IMG/VR virus record: IMGVR_UViG_3300007345_000273
Coordinates: 1 to 24,081 of that record
Origin: a virus
Direction: 5' to 3' (one strand)
Length of the DNA stretch: 24,081 nucleotides
A program made the translations under genes and the position numbers. The notes under the pieces are model-generated. The model worked only from the letters and a program-made list of their open reading frames with translations. It was not told the origin of the DNA and did not search any database. Below are positions 15,341 through 21,351 of this stretch, piece after piece (the first letter of the stretch is position 1; each line of letters opens with the position of its first letter).

Positions 15341-16264
15341 CTACTGGGAGTATTTGTCTATGATTGCTTGATCGGATGGGCTCATCGTGCCTACAGGCGC
15401 AGCCATGCCATTCATTGCGGCATATGCTTGCTGCTGCTGTTCGATAGCTTTCACAGCTGATATGTAGTGCTTCTTAACGAGCGCCAGGTTTGCTTTGAAT
15501 TGCTCACGGCTCTGTGACTGGCGTAGGTTACCCAGAGATGCATTAAGCTGCGCCAGTTCGCGCTCTGACACCTGACCCAATGCGCCGCCAGTTGGGCTGT
15601 CATCGCGCATCTTCTGCAATCTGTCGAAACCAATAGATGATACAACGGTCTCGATAGCCATCTTAGTATCGTGGGCTGGCGTACCTGCAACAAATGATAA
15701 AGCGTTACCCATAAAACCAGTGACGTTATCAAATGGGTTATAGTTGCTTTCGGCCATGGCCACGTTTGCTTCGATTTGATCGATAGCATCGATGGCTGCT
15801 TGCATATATGGCGATGACTGAGGTGCTTTGGGTTGGTTCTGGGATGCTTCGTTTTGTGCTTTCAGAGCTTTGACCTGGGCGTTATATGCATCGATACCTG
15901 CCGCGTTGTTTATGTCTTGCACATTGCCATACTCTCTCGCCATGTTGGCGTATGACTGCAGACCGCTTTGCTGTGCGCCTTCCATACCTGCGCCACCCAT
16001 CCGTATCAGCATGTCACCCATGCCGATCTTATTGTCAGGCATCTGTGGCATCTGGATCGCGCCAGGTACCATGTTGCGGCGCTGGTTTGTTGCTGCAGCT
16101 TGTGTACTCAATACGCCTGGTGTTGGGTTGTTGAGCATGCCGCTGGTATTGTTATTACCAGGTGCCGGCGGCTGATTAGGATTGGGTATCGTGAGCATAG
16201 GGATGCCGTCTGGGCTATATTGTATCCCAGGTGCCACTTGTGCATTTGGATCACTTATTGCCAT
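15341..16264 (-). CDS. Internal virion / DNA ejection protein (307 aa)
   Basis: A 307-aa protein between another ejection-type gene and the giant virion protein. The N-terminus is Pro/Asn/Gly-rich and probably disordered (to about residue 75). A helical part follows, then the recognisable block GFDRLQKMRDDSPTGGALGQ and VSERELAQLNASLGNLRQSQ at about 215-255, found in injected virion proteins of many podoviruses and siphoviruses. The C-terminal helix is Gln-rich. There are no enzymatic motifs. It begins 3 bases after the preceding stop (GGGAGATAAGAC before the ATG). It is expected to be carried in the capsid and released with DNA, by analogy with T7 gp14/gp15 and P22 ejection proteins. Confidence 0.7.
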   Translation of the reverse strand: MAISDPNAQVAPGIQYSPDGIPMLTIPNPNQPPAPGNNNTSGMLNNPTPGVLSTQAAATNQRRNMVPGAIQMPQMPDNKIGMGDMLIRMGGAGMEGAQQSGLQSYANMAREYGNVQDINNAAGIDAYNAQVKALKAQNEASQNQPKAPQSSPYMQAAIDAIDQIEANVAMAESNYNPFDNVTGFMGNALSFVAGTPAHDTKMAIETVVSSIGFDRLQKMRDDSPTGGALGQVSERELAQLNASLGNLRQSQSREQFKANLALVKKHYISAVKAIEQQQQAYAAMNGMAAPVGTMSPSDQAIIDKYSQ

Positions 16265-16267
16265 GTC

Positions 16268-17332
16268 TTATCTCCCACTCATGTAGCCCATGCCCTGGTA
16301 TGCTGGAGCATTGATGTACTGCTGTTGTGGTGCCATTGAGGCGAAGGCGCTTGGTTGACCACCGAAGCCGCCGCTAAACTGGTTGTACAAGTTTCTACCC
16401 ATACCTGCGCCGGTGACCATGCCGCTGATAGTTGCAGCTGTAGGATCTACAGTGTTCGCCTGGTAGCCAGATGGTGACATTGGTGCGCGGCCTAAGATGC
16501 CGGACATGTACTGTTGATACGCTTGCATATCAAAGTCACGATTAGCTTCGAAGGCAGCCTTGTCGGCATTTAGCTGCTGCTGTGCGTCCTTCTGGAAGCC
16601 GGCACCTGCGTTAATCATGTTAGATAGGCCAGTGTTCGCTGTGTTGACGCCGGTACCAAATGCACCAGCGAGACCCTGGTTAGCAGACATGGCGTTACCG
16701 AAGTCGCGCTGCTGCTGTCCTAGAGACTGGTCGATAAGGTTGCTGCGGATACCTGCGGCTGTGTCAGCTGCGCGGTCACCATAATCACGCATGGCGATAG
16801 CGTCTGCGACACCTGCCCTGGAGCTGTTGACGTTACCTGTGCCTGATGCCACCTTGTTGATACCAGGCAGCGTTTGTTCTGTAAGCATGCGTGTACTGTC
16901 GCGCAGCGCTGCGTCTGTAAGAGCGCCTGTGTTCGCGTCAGCATACGCCAGGGCGTTGTTCATAGCGCCGCCGCCCATCGCCTGGTCATATAGGTTTCCA
17001 TAGTTACCAGCGAAACCTTGCGTCTGATCTGCGAGGTTTTGACCGTAGCCGAACGTAGTGTTACCGAAGTTGAACTGATTGTTCAGCCCGGTGTTCTGCA
17101 TGTCGTTCATGTTTGCATATAGGTCGCCCTGGTATGCGCCTGTGCTTAACATCTTGTTTAGGGCATCCTGGCCGCCCTGGTATCCAGAATTGATGAATGG
17201 GCGCGCATCGGTATAACCCATGTTGTTCATTTGGTTTGCACGGTCTATAGCACCTGCTTGTTTCTTTGCTGCTTTGTTTGCAAAGTAACCAGATACCAGT
17301 GAGCCACCGACAGAGGCTGCTACTGAACCCAT
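16268..17332 (-). CDS. DNA ejection protein, Gly/Ala/Asn-rich (354 aa)
   Basis: A 354-aa protein opening with a Gly/Ala amphipathic segment (GSVAASVGGSLVSGYFANKA) followed by Lys-rich residues. This is the usual start of phage DNA-transfer/ejection proteins of the P22 gp7/gp16 and T7 gp14 kind, in which it interacts with membrane. The body is rich in Gly, Asn, Gln and Tyr with quasi-repeats of GNYGNLYDQAM type. A conserved-looking GTGNVNSSRAGVADAIAMRD lies near 163-182 and helical Gln-rich parts near 260-280. The C-terminus is Gly/Gln/Tyr-rich. GGAG precedes the ATG, which lies one base after the previous stop. Function is inferred from composition and cluster position. Confidence 0.7.
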   Translation of the reverse strand: MGSVAASVGGSLVSGYFANKAAKKQAGAIDRANQMNNMGYTDARPFINSGYQGGQDALNKMLSTGAYQGDLYANMNDMQNTGLNNQFNFGNTTFGYGQNLADQTQGFAGNYGNLYDQAMGGGAMNNALAYADANTGALTDAALRDSTRMLTEQTLPGINKVASGTGNVNSSRAGVADAIAMRDYGDRAADTAAGIRSNLIDQSLGQQQRDFGNAMSANQGLAGAFGTGVNTANTGLSNMINAGAGFQKDAQQQLNADKAAFEANRDFDMQAYQQYMSGILGRAPMSPSGYQANTVDPTAATISGMVTGAGMGRNLYNQFSGGFGGQPSAFASMAPQQQYINAPAYQGMGYMSGR

Positions 17333-17333
17333 A

Positions 17334-17639
17334 TCATATCTCCAATTTATATACGTCTAATGGCTGCTGCCCATCCGTTGTTGGGAAATCGAAAGCAAAG
17401 CCAAACATTTTTATGAACTTCTCTTGCTTACTGTCGTGCCGAAGGCAGTACAGCGGCGTAGTCCTGAGCCTCACAAGTTGCGTGAAGTCTCTCATTAGCT
17501 CTCTTTTGATATTCTTATTCCAGCGGTGTACATCGCAGTGTACGAACGTCAGTACGCCCTCACCCTCGATGGGGAAGCCTTCCAGGTAGACTGTATAGTG
17601 GGGGCGCTCGATGGTCGGGACTTTTACACCGCGACCCAT
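17334..17639 (-). CDS. GNAT-like small virion protein (101 aa)
   Basis: A 101-aa protein with features of a shortened GNAT-type fold as seen in T7 gp13-like internal proteins: a central beta strand (GEGVLTFVHCDVHRW), a helix with KNIKRELMRDFTQLV, and a closing KFIKMFGFAFDF, the K-F-x-x-x-GF element typical of acetyltransferase-like proteins. The canonical acetyl-CoA-binding R/Q-x-x-G-x-G/A loop is not visible, so catalytic activity is doubtful. It overlaps the 92-aa gene by 16 bases in a different frame, with only a weak ribosome binding site, and directly precedes the ejection gene. It could equally be an unrelated small structural protein. Confidence 0.5.
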   Translation of the reverse strand: MGRGVKVPTIERPHYTVYLEGFPIEGEGVLTFVHCDVHRWNKNIKRELMRDFTQLVRLRTTPLYCLRHDSKQEKFIKMFGFAFDFPTTDGQQPLDVYKLEI

Positions 17640-17902
17640 GCTGTACCGTTGTAAACAACAAGACCCTCTGAGCCGTCACCTAGTGGATCCCATGGGCTGA
17701 CATTAAAACGCACCATGCCTTTAACAGGATTGTCCGGTGGGTTCTCAGTAACCTGGATCGCAGCGTTAGCTAGACTGCCAACAGCTGTCTGTATTCTCCG
17801 CAGCTCTTCCTGGATGTATCTCTGGATACCTTCTTCGAGCTGTGGGTACTGCTGCCGGCTGTAGTCCTGGACAAGTAGATTAGTCTTATCATTGAGTGCC
17901 AT
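17624..17902 (-). CDS. Small fibre-like tail protein (92 aa)
   Basis: A 92-aa protein with a helical N-terminal half (QDYSRQQYPQLEEGIQRYIQ, EELRRIQTAVGSLANAA). It is followed by a compact beta part with NPVKGMVRFNVSPWDPLGDG and SEGLVVYNGTAWVAV. The latter G-x-V-R-F...G-x-G-x-x-V-Y-N-G-T-A-W-V ending is the widespread small fibre-head motif of tail proteins. It may be an oligomeric tail spike, plug or fibre connector. The ATG overlaps the nozzle stop by one base (TAATG), with GGAG upstream, and the stop lies inside the next gene. Position between the nozzle and ejection genes fits a tail-tip part. Confidence 0.7.
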   Translation of the reverse strand: MALNDKTNLLVQDYSRQQYPQLEEGIQRYIQEELRRIQTAVGSLANAAIQVTENPPDNPVKGMVRFNVSPWDPLGDGSEGLVVYNGTAWVAV

Positions 17903-19521
17903 TATCTGGCTCCTGTCGGGGTAATCTCGATGTCAAAGCCTGACAACTCAAAGTCTTTATAGTCAGTGTCAGCCAAGGTCATTCTATATGATAGGTATCT
18001 ACCGGCTGCCCGGCTGTCGATCTTGTGCTCAGTCGGGATGTCATAGATCGCTGGTGTTCCATAGACTGGTGTGGCACGTGGGATGTCTGATGCACCAAAC
18101 TCAAATGTGAGCGTGGTGTCAGCTGTGTTGATCGTATCACACTGTGGATACAGCCTGGTTACAACAACATACTGCCGGGCTGCTAGGCCGCCCTCGTCCA
18201 GGTCAATACCGGTACGCTCCAGGTATGGCGGCTTGGTAGCCTCGATATCGAGCTGGAACGCAATCTGTCCACTGTCTGATAGATCTACGCCATACATCTT
18301 GTCACTGGTGATGCCGTCAGATGATTGATCTTCGCCTACCATGATTACGTGTCTATCAAAGCTGTCTTCCTGGCTGTAGTAGGTACCACCGGTAAGCTGA
18401 TAGGTGGTTGTGCTGTTGGCATATGTAGAAACAGAGTTGACGTTGGCGATAGTGCCGCTGCTAACATTCGGCATGTCCATGAATGACCATGTGTTCGCAC
18501 GGTAATTATACACAGCTGCGCGGTTGCAGCGGTTGGCGTTAGGAAACTCTACGCGGCTGTCGCCTGACATGTAGCAAAAGTAGATCTCATTGAGCACTGG
18601 GTTGTGTTGCGTAAAGCATACATCTGAGTTGTTGTTATTTAGGTTTGAGTAAATGAAGTTCTTAGTACGCTCATCGCATATGCTTTGTTTTGACGTACCA
18701 TCGTGAATATAGATATCGAAAGCTCCGAAGACATAATGTTTGCCCTCAGCTTCCACTACACAGTTTTGGTTAATTACGCCGGCGTCATTAAAGAGTTTAC
18801 GGAAGTTAAATATAAACGTGCCGCCAACAAACTCCATGAGCCAAGTCTGGTCACTTGAGTAAATAATAAAGTTACTACCGAGGCTCATGCCATCAATGAT
18901 CTCGGTTGGGATCTGTACGAGGTCGTTAAAACCTGCGCTCTTTGTGGTGTCAGTGGCATCCCAGCTGCCTGGTACACTATTGGCTGTCGTGATGTCAGAG
19001 AAGCGTACCCTGGTTGGAAAGTTGGTGCTGCCCTCTGTCATGTTTAGGGCAATCAGCTGGTCACCATATGAGCGTAGAGCTTTGCATCTGTGAGTGCTAT
19101 CCCAGTTGGGCAAGTCAGCAAAGTTAGTGCCGGTGCTACTACGGTACACTGGTACACGGTCTACACGGTTGATGTAGGTTACATCAGCCAGGGACGTACC
19201 TGTGTATGGCCGGGGGTCTGATGATCCAGTGATGGAACCAGACACATCTGACACTGTGCCACTGGCGTATTCTTTCATAGCCCATGCATCTGATGCCATG
19301 ACCACAGTATCGAAGCCTGTAGCCGGCACAATGCCATATGCAAAGCGCGGCGTGAAACCGAGACTGTCTTTTATTGTTCTAAAGATTGGCGCTCGGCTCA
19401 CCCTGCCTTCATCGAAACGTACATTAAAACCTGCAGAAAAACCTGTGAGGGGAATGTTGTACGCACTGTTATCAGTGACAACGCCGGTCTTTCCCAGGTT
19501 ACGGATCGGAATGATAGGCAT
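17902..19521 (-). CDS. Tail nozzle protein (P22 gp10 / T7 gp12-like)
   Basis: A 539-aa beta-rich protein matching podovirus tail nozzle/stabilisation proteins. The N-terminus (IPIRNLGKTGVVTD, then FSAGFNVRFDEGRVSRAP) is the typical opening. A series of beta-propeller-like blades follows, with recurring aromatic strands (LRSYGDQLIALNM, DGMSLGSNFIIYSSDQTWLM, VVEAEGKHYVFGAFDIYIHD, NEIYFCYMSG, AAVYNYRANTWSFMDM). The C-terminus carries the immunoglobulin-like YLSYRMTLADTDYKDFELSG strand pair. It would close the tail tube below the adaptor. Unusually, the adaptor gene is about 15 kb away, beyond the packaging and head genes. It starts 6 bases after the 93-aa gene, with GGAG upstream. Confidence 0.8.
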   Translation of the reverse strand: MPIIPIRNLGKTGVVTDNSAYNIPLTGFSAGFNVRFDEGRVSRAPIFRTIKDSLGFTPRFAYGIVPATGFDTVVMASDAWAMKEYASGTVSDVSGSITGSSDPRPYTGTSLADVTYINRVDRVPVYRSSTGTNFADLPNWDSTHRCKALRSYGDQLIALNMTEGSTNFPTRVRFSDITTANSVPGSWDATDTTKSAGFNDLVQIPTEIIDGMSLGSNFIIYSSDQTWLMEFVGGTFIFNFRKLFNDAGVINQNCVVEAEGKHYVFGAFDIYIHDGTSKQSICDERTKNFIYSNLNNNNSDVCFTQHNPVLNEIYFCYMSGDSRVEFPNANRCNRAAVYNYRANTWSFMDMPNVSSGTIANVNSVSTYANSTTTYQLTGGTYYSQEDSFDRHVIMVGEDQSSDGITSDKMYGVDLSDSGQIAFQLDIEATKPPYLERTGIDLDEGGLAARQYVVVTRLYPQCDTINTADTTLTFEFGASDIPRATPVYGTPAIYDIPTEHKIDSRAAGRYLSYRMTLADTDYKDFELSGFDIEITPTGAR

Positions 19522-19527
19522 AGCGTA

Positions 19528-19809
19528 TTACTCCAGTCTTAGGTTACCTGTGGTTAGCTGCTGCAGGTTGCGCTCATTTTGTTTGACCATTTCATTACGG
19601 AAGCTCTCTACTGCGGCACCAGCTGCGCGGCTCTGTTGTGCATTCTCAATCATGAGTACTGGCATCCAGGCCATGGCGCATCCCCACTCTTCTGTGGGCT
19701 CGCCGGTGTTTGGGTTCTTACCGTTAATCTTCATAAACCACGCGCAGTCGAACTGCCGGCATGGCTTGAAGCTATCGAGTGGGCAGTTCTGCTTAACCTC
19801 AATCTTCAT
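19528..19809 (-). CDS. Cys-containing conserved protein (93 aa)
   Basis: A 93-aa protein with four cysteines at about positions 9, 17, 22 and 44 (CPLDSFKPCRQFDCAWF and EEWGCAMAWMPVLMIENAQQ) and a helical C-terminus (AAVESFRNEMVKQNERNLQQ). The same pattern CPLD-x-FKPC-x-x-FDCAWF...EWGCA-x-AWMP occurs in small proteins of many podoviruses, which are annotated as hypothetical. The cysteine spacing suggests metal or iron-sulphur binding but is not a standard zinc ribbon. It lies between a fibre gene (9-base gap) and the nozzle gene (6-base gap), in the late operon. Function unknown. Confidence 0.75.
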   Translation of the reverse strand: MKIEVKQNCPLDSFKPCRQFDCAWFMKINGKNPNTGEPTEEWGCAMAWMPVLMIENAQQSRAAGAAVESFRNEMVKQNERNLQQLTTGNLRLE

Positions 19810-19818
19810 GATTTGCTC

Positions 19819-20487
19819 TTAATCCTTAGTTGCGATGATTACATCGACATACTGAACATCCAGCGCATTTGCTGATCCTGTGAATGTTGAGGTAACTGTG
19901 AGTGATCCTGCACCGTGTGCGTGCGACCCACCGCCACCTGTGGAACCTATGTTCCATGTGGTTGGTGCGTGGTTTCCTGCGCTAGGCGAGTAACCTGCGT
20001 ATGACACGCCGTTATCGAAACCTTCCTGTACACGGTCTGTGCGTTGACTGTGGGTGTGTGAGGGTATCTGTGAGATTGTCAGTGTGTGTCCAGCGGTTGA
20101 GCCTGAGATTGAACTGTTGACTGTACCACTTGCGGTGGCATCAAGTGTCGAGAAGGCGTTAGTACCGCCGGAACTAGCAGTACCCGTGACTACACGTAGC
20201 GCCTTGTCATCGTGGGTGGTGTCTTTAGTCCATCCTGTGGGGGCTGTAGACTGCTGGAAGAGCATCTTAGTGCCGCTGGTGAAAGCGTCTTCTAAGGATG
20301 TCACACGGGCGTCTAGGCCGTTTAGTACGGTATGTGTAGCGGTCATAGCCCCGGTAATGTTTGGGAATGACGCTAGGATAGTGGCTTTGATTAACCGCAT
20401 GTGGTCGTCAGCTTGCGCGAGACCGTCAGTCGCAGCTGGGTTTGTGCTTACCAAGCTGTCTATGTAGGTGCCGGATTCTAGAGCCAT
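19819..20487 (-). CDS. Tail fibre with HxH C-terminal motifs (222 aa)
   Basis: First gene of the late run. This 222-aa protein has a helical N-terminus (residues 15-70, including RLIKATILASFPNITG), a FQQSTAPTGWTKDT turn typical of short tail fibre and tail-collar proteins, and a C-terminal part rich in Thr/Ser/Gly. That part contains GHTLTISQIPSHTHS (HxH at 144/146) and GGGGSHAHG (HxH at 189/191). In T4 gp37 and similar fibres, such HxH pairs from three chains coordinate iron in the needle. The protein ends in a VQYVDVIIATKD strand, also typical. AGGAATAC lies upstream of the ATG. A trimeric fibre or tail needle is inferred. Confidence 0.8.
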   Translation of the reverse strand: MALESGTYIDSLVSTNPAATDGLAQADDHMRLIKATILASFPNITGAMTATHTVLNGLDARVTSLEDAFTSGTKMLFQQSTAPTGWTKDTTHDDKALRVVTGTASSGGTNAFSTLDATASGTVNSSISGSTAGHTLTISQIPSHTHSQRTDRVQEGFDNGVSYAGYSPSAGNHAPTTWNIGSTGGGGSHAHGAGSLTVTSTFTGSANALDVQYVDVIIATKD

Positions 20488-20550
20488 CTGTTTGTATTCC
20501 TATTGTATGTATGTGATATGTTGTCCAAATGTGGCGCTGGTTTAACGAGG

Positions 20551-20611
20551 GTCTGACAACAACAACAACAAGCAGACCTTTAGCCTCTTTTTGAAATTGA
20601 CCTTGTTGTTG
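20551..20611 (-). promoter_or_regulatory. Competing GTT-rich hairpins upstream of late genes
   Basis: On the plus strand GGTCTG (20550-20555) pairs with CAGACC (20573-20578) around an ACA/CAA-repeat loop. The repeat part CAACAACAAG (20563-20572) can instead pair with CTTGTTGTTG (20602-20611). The two foldings are mutually exclusive. The element lies 63-123 bases upstream of the first late gene, so it would be in its 5' leader if transcription starts upstream. A regulatory role is speculative. Confidence 0.35.
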
Positions 20612-20697
20612 ACCCATGGGGGGTCGTTTTGCAGCGTATGGTACCAGGTTTCATGGCCATGTCATGATAACATGCTGTAATCGTTGGATACCTGCGT

Positions 20698-20718
20698 CAT
20701 GCTGACTGGTAATCAGCA
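20698..20718. repeat. 13-mer copy 1 with hairpin
   Basis: The 13-mer CATGCTGACTGGT at 20698-20710 recurs exactly at 20925-20937. Here it forms a small hairpin TGCTGA (20700-20705) with TCAGCA (20713-20718) and a 7-base loop. Confidence 0.7.
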
Positions 20719-20823
20719 ATACAAAAACACTGATCAGCTCACCGACATTAGGACATTAGTGAACATTAACCGTGGTGGGTCATTAGTCTTTAATACAAAT
20801 CGGGACTTAGTCACCACCGTCCA

Positions 20824-20893
20824 CCTTAGTCATCCTTAGTCATCCTTCGATGACCTTAGTCATCCTTAGTCATCCTTAGTCTACCTTAGTCAT
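20824..20893. repeat. Seven tandem 10-bp repeats (iteron-like)
   Basis: Seven consecutive 10-base units begin at 20824, 20834, 20844, 20854, 20864, 20874 and 20884. Five are identical (CCTTAGTCAT). The third is CCTTCGATGA and the sixth CCTTAGTCTA. A further related ACTTAGTCAC lies at 20805-20814, and ATTAGT-containing words occur from 20744 onward. On the minus strand the unit reads ATGACTAAGG. A period of 10 places each copy on almost the same helix face, as in arrays bound by initiators or regulators. Confidence 0.9.
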
Positions 20894-20924
20894 CCACTGT
20901 ATCCAGTGTTCTGTCCTGGTTACC

Positions 20925-20959
20925 CATGCTGACTGGTGGTTGTCCGTAGTCAGCAACCA
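20925..20959. repeat. 13-mer copy 2 with two alternative hairpins
   Basis: The second exact copy of CATGCTGACTGGT (20925-20937) belongs to an inverted repeat TGCTGACT (20927-20934) / AGTCAGCA (20948-20955) with a 13-base loop. An overlapping alternative pairs TGGTTG (20937-20942) with CAACCA (20954-20959). Confidence 0.65.
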
Positions 20960-20979
20960 AAGTAATCCAATCACTTACA

Positions 20980-20996
20980 ACTAATAGACTATTAGT
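20980..20996. promoter_or_regulatory. Perfect 8-1-8 inverted repeat, operator-like
   Basis: ACTAATAG, one A, then CTATTAGT form a perfect dyad of 8-base arms. An outer TACAA (20976-20980) and TTGTA (21002-21006) can extend pairing with a bulge. The size and symmetry fit a site for a dimeric DNA-binding protein, though no regulator gene is in the window. Confidence 0.55.
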
Positions 20997-21091
20997 AACT
21001 GTTGTACTGTGGTATCAAAAGAGATCAAGCAGTCTTGTGAGACCACTCTCTCTAATGGGGGAACACAAGTAGCCTTGAAACTTATGGTAAG

Positions 21092-21130
21092 CCTGGGAGA
21101 GACTAATTATAACCTTATTAGCTTCCCAGG
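21092..21130 (-). other. Interrupted hairpin downstream of zinc-ribbon gene
   Basis: CCTGGGA (21092-21098) pairs with TCCCAGG (21124-21130), and an inner CTAAT (21103-21107) pairs with ATTAG (21117-21121) across an internal loop. It starts 34 bases after the last stop of the metabolic run. No T-run follows on the minus strand, so it is not a standard terminator and may mark the transcript 3' end by processing. Confidence 0.45.
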
Positions 21131-21163
21131 TTTGCCACCCACCTACCTAGCTTTGGTTATGAG

Positions 21164-21349
21164 TCAGTGCTCGGTGCCACGTGGTGCTTCTAACCATGGT
21201 CTGATGTGAGGGTTAGTCTTCTGCTGCTTCTGCAGCTCACGTACACCACATTCACTACATACAAACACACCACCAGAGTAGACAAATGCATCATTGGTCT
21301 TGCACTTGTCACACGCTGGTAGTCCTTTGCTTATGTCATGGTACGACAT
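21164..21349 (-). CDS. Zinc-ribbon micro-protein (61 aa)
   Basis: A 61-aa protein with two Cys pairs, CDKC (13-16) and CSEC (31-34), separated by a FVYSGGVFV beta hairpin. This is the zinc-ribbon layout, followed by a basic tail (RELQKQQKTNPHIRPWLEAP). It starts two bases after the ribonucleotide reductase stop, with only a weak GTGAG ribosome site, so it is probably coupled. Zinc ribbons of this size bind nucleic acid or protein partners. A link to the reductase, or a role as a small transcription factor, cannot be decided from the sequence. It is the last gene before the gene-free interval. Confidence 0.75.
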   Translation of the reverse strand: MSYHDISKGLPACDKCKTNDAFVYSGGVFVCSECGVRELQKQQKTNPHIRPWLEAPRGTEH

Positions 21350-21351
21350 GT

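Larger units (their letters stand above)
20488..21163 (-). other. Gene-free control/origin candidate interval
   Basis: This 676-base interval is the only long gene-free stretch in the window and separates the nucleotide metabolism genes from the late structural run. Short open frames inside it are low-complexity or antisense and lack ribosome sites. It carries a seven-unit 10-bp tandem repeat, a 17-base inverted repeat, two hairpins sharing a 13-mer, a GTT-rich dyad and a longer interrupted hairpin at its right end. No tRNA or convincing sigma70 promoter with both boxes was found. An origin of replication, late promoter region or both are plausible. Confidence 0.6.

Noticed and set aside
20426-20617. 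63-codon minus-strand frame starting MGQQQGQFQKEAKG
   Set aside because: The VVVVV stretch comes from the GTT repeat, it overlaps the fibre start in another frame, and its composition is not protein-like.
20824-20893. The tandem array as a CRISPR
   Set aside because: Units are only 10 bases and abut without spacers.
20992-21018. TTGATA and TACTAA on the minus strand as a sigma70 promoter
   Set aside because: The spacer is only 15 bases and the -10 match is poor.
21106-21111. Perfect TATAAT on the minus strand as a -10 box
   Set aside because: Spacings of 16-18 give only CAAACC-like sequence at -35, there is no extended -10, and the hexamer lies inside a hairpin.
21009-21209. 66-codon plus-strand frame in the gene-free interval
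   Set aside because: No ribosome site, opposite to all other genes, and it runs into the zinc-ribbon gene antisense.
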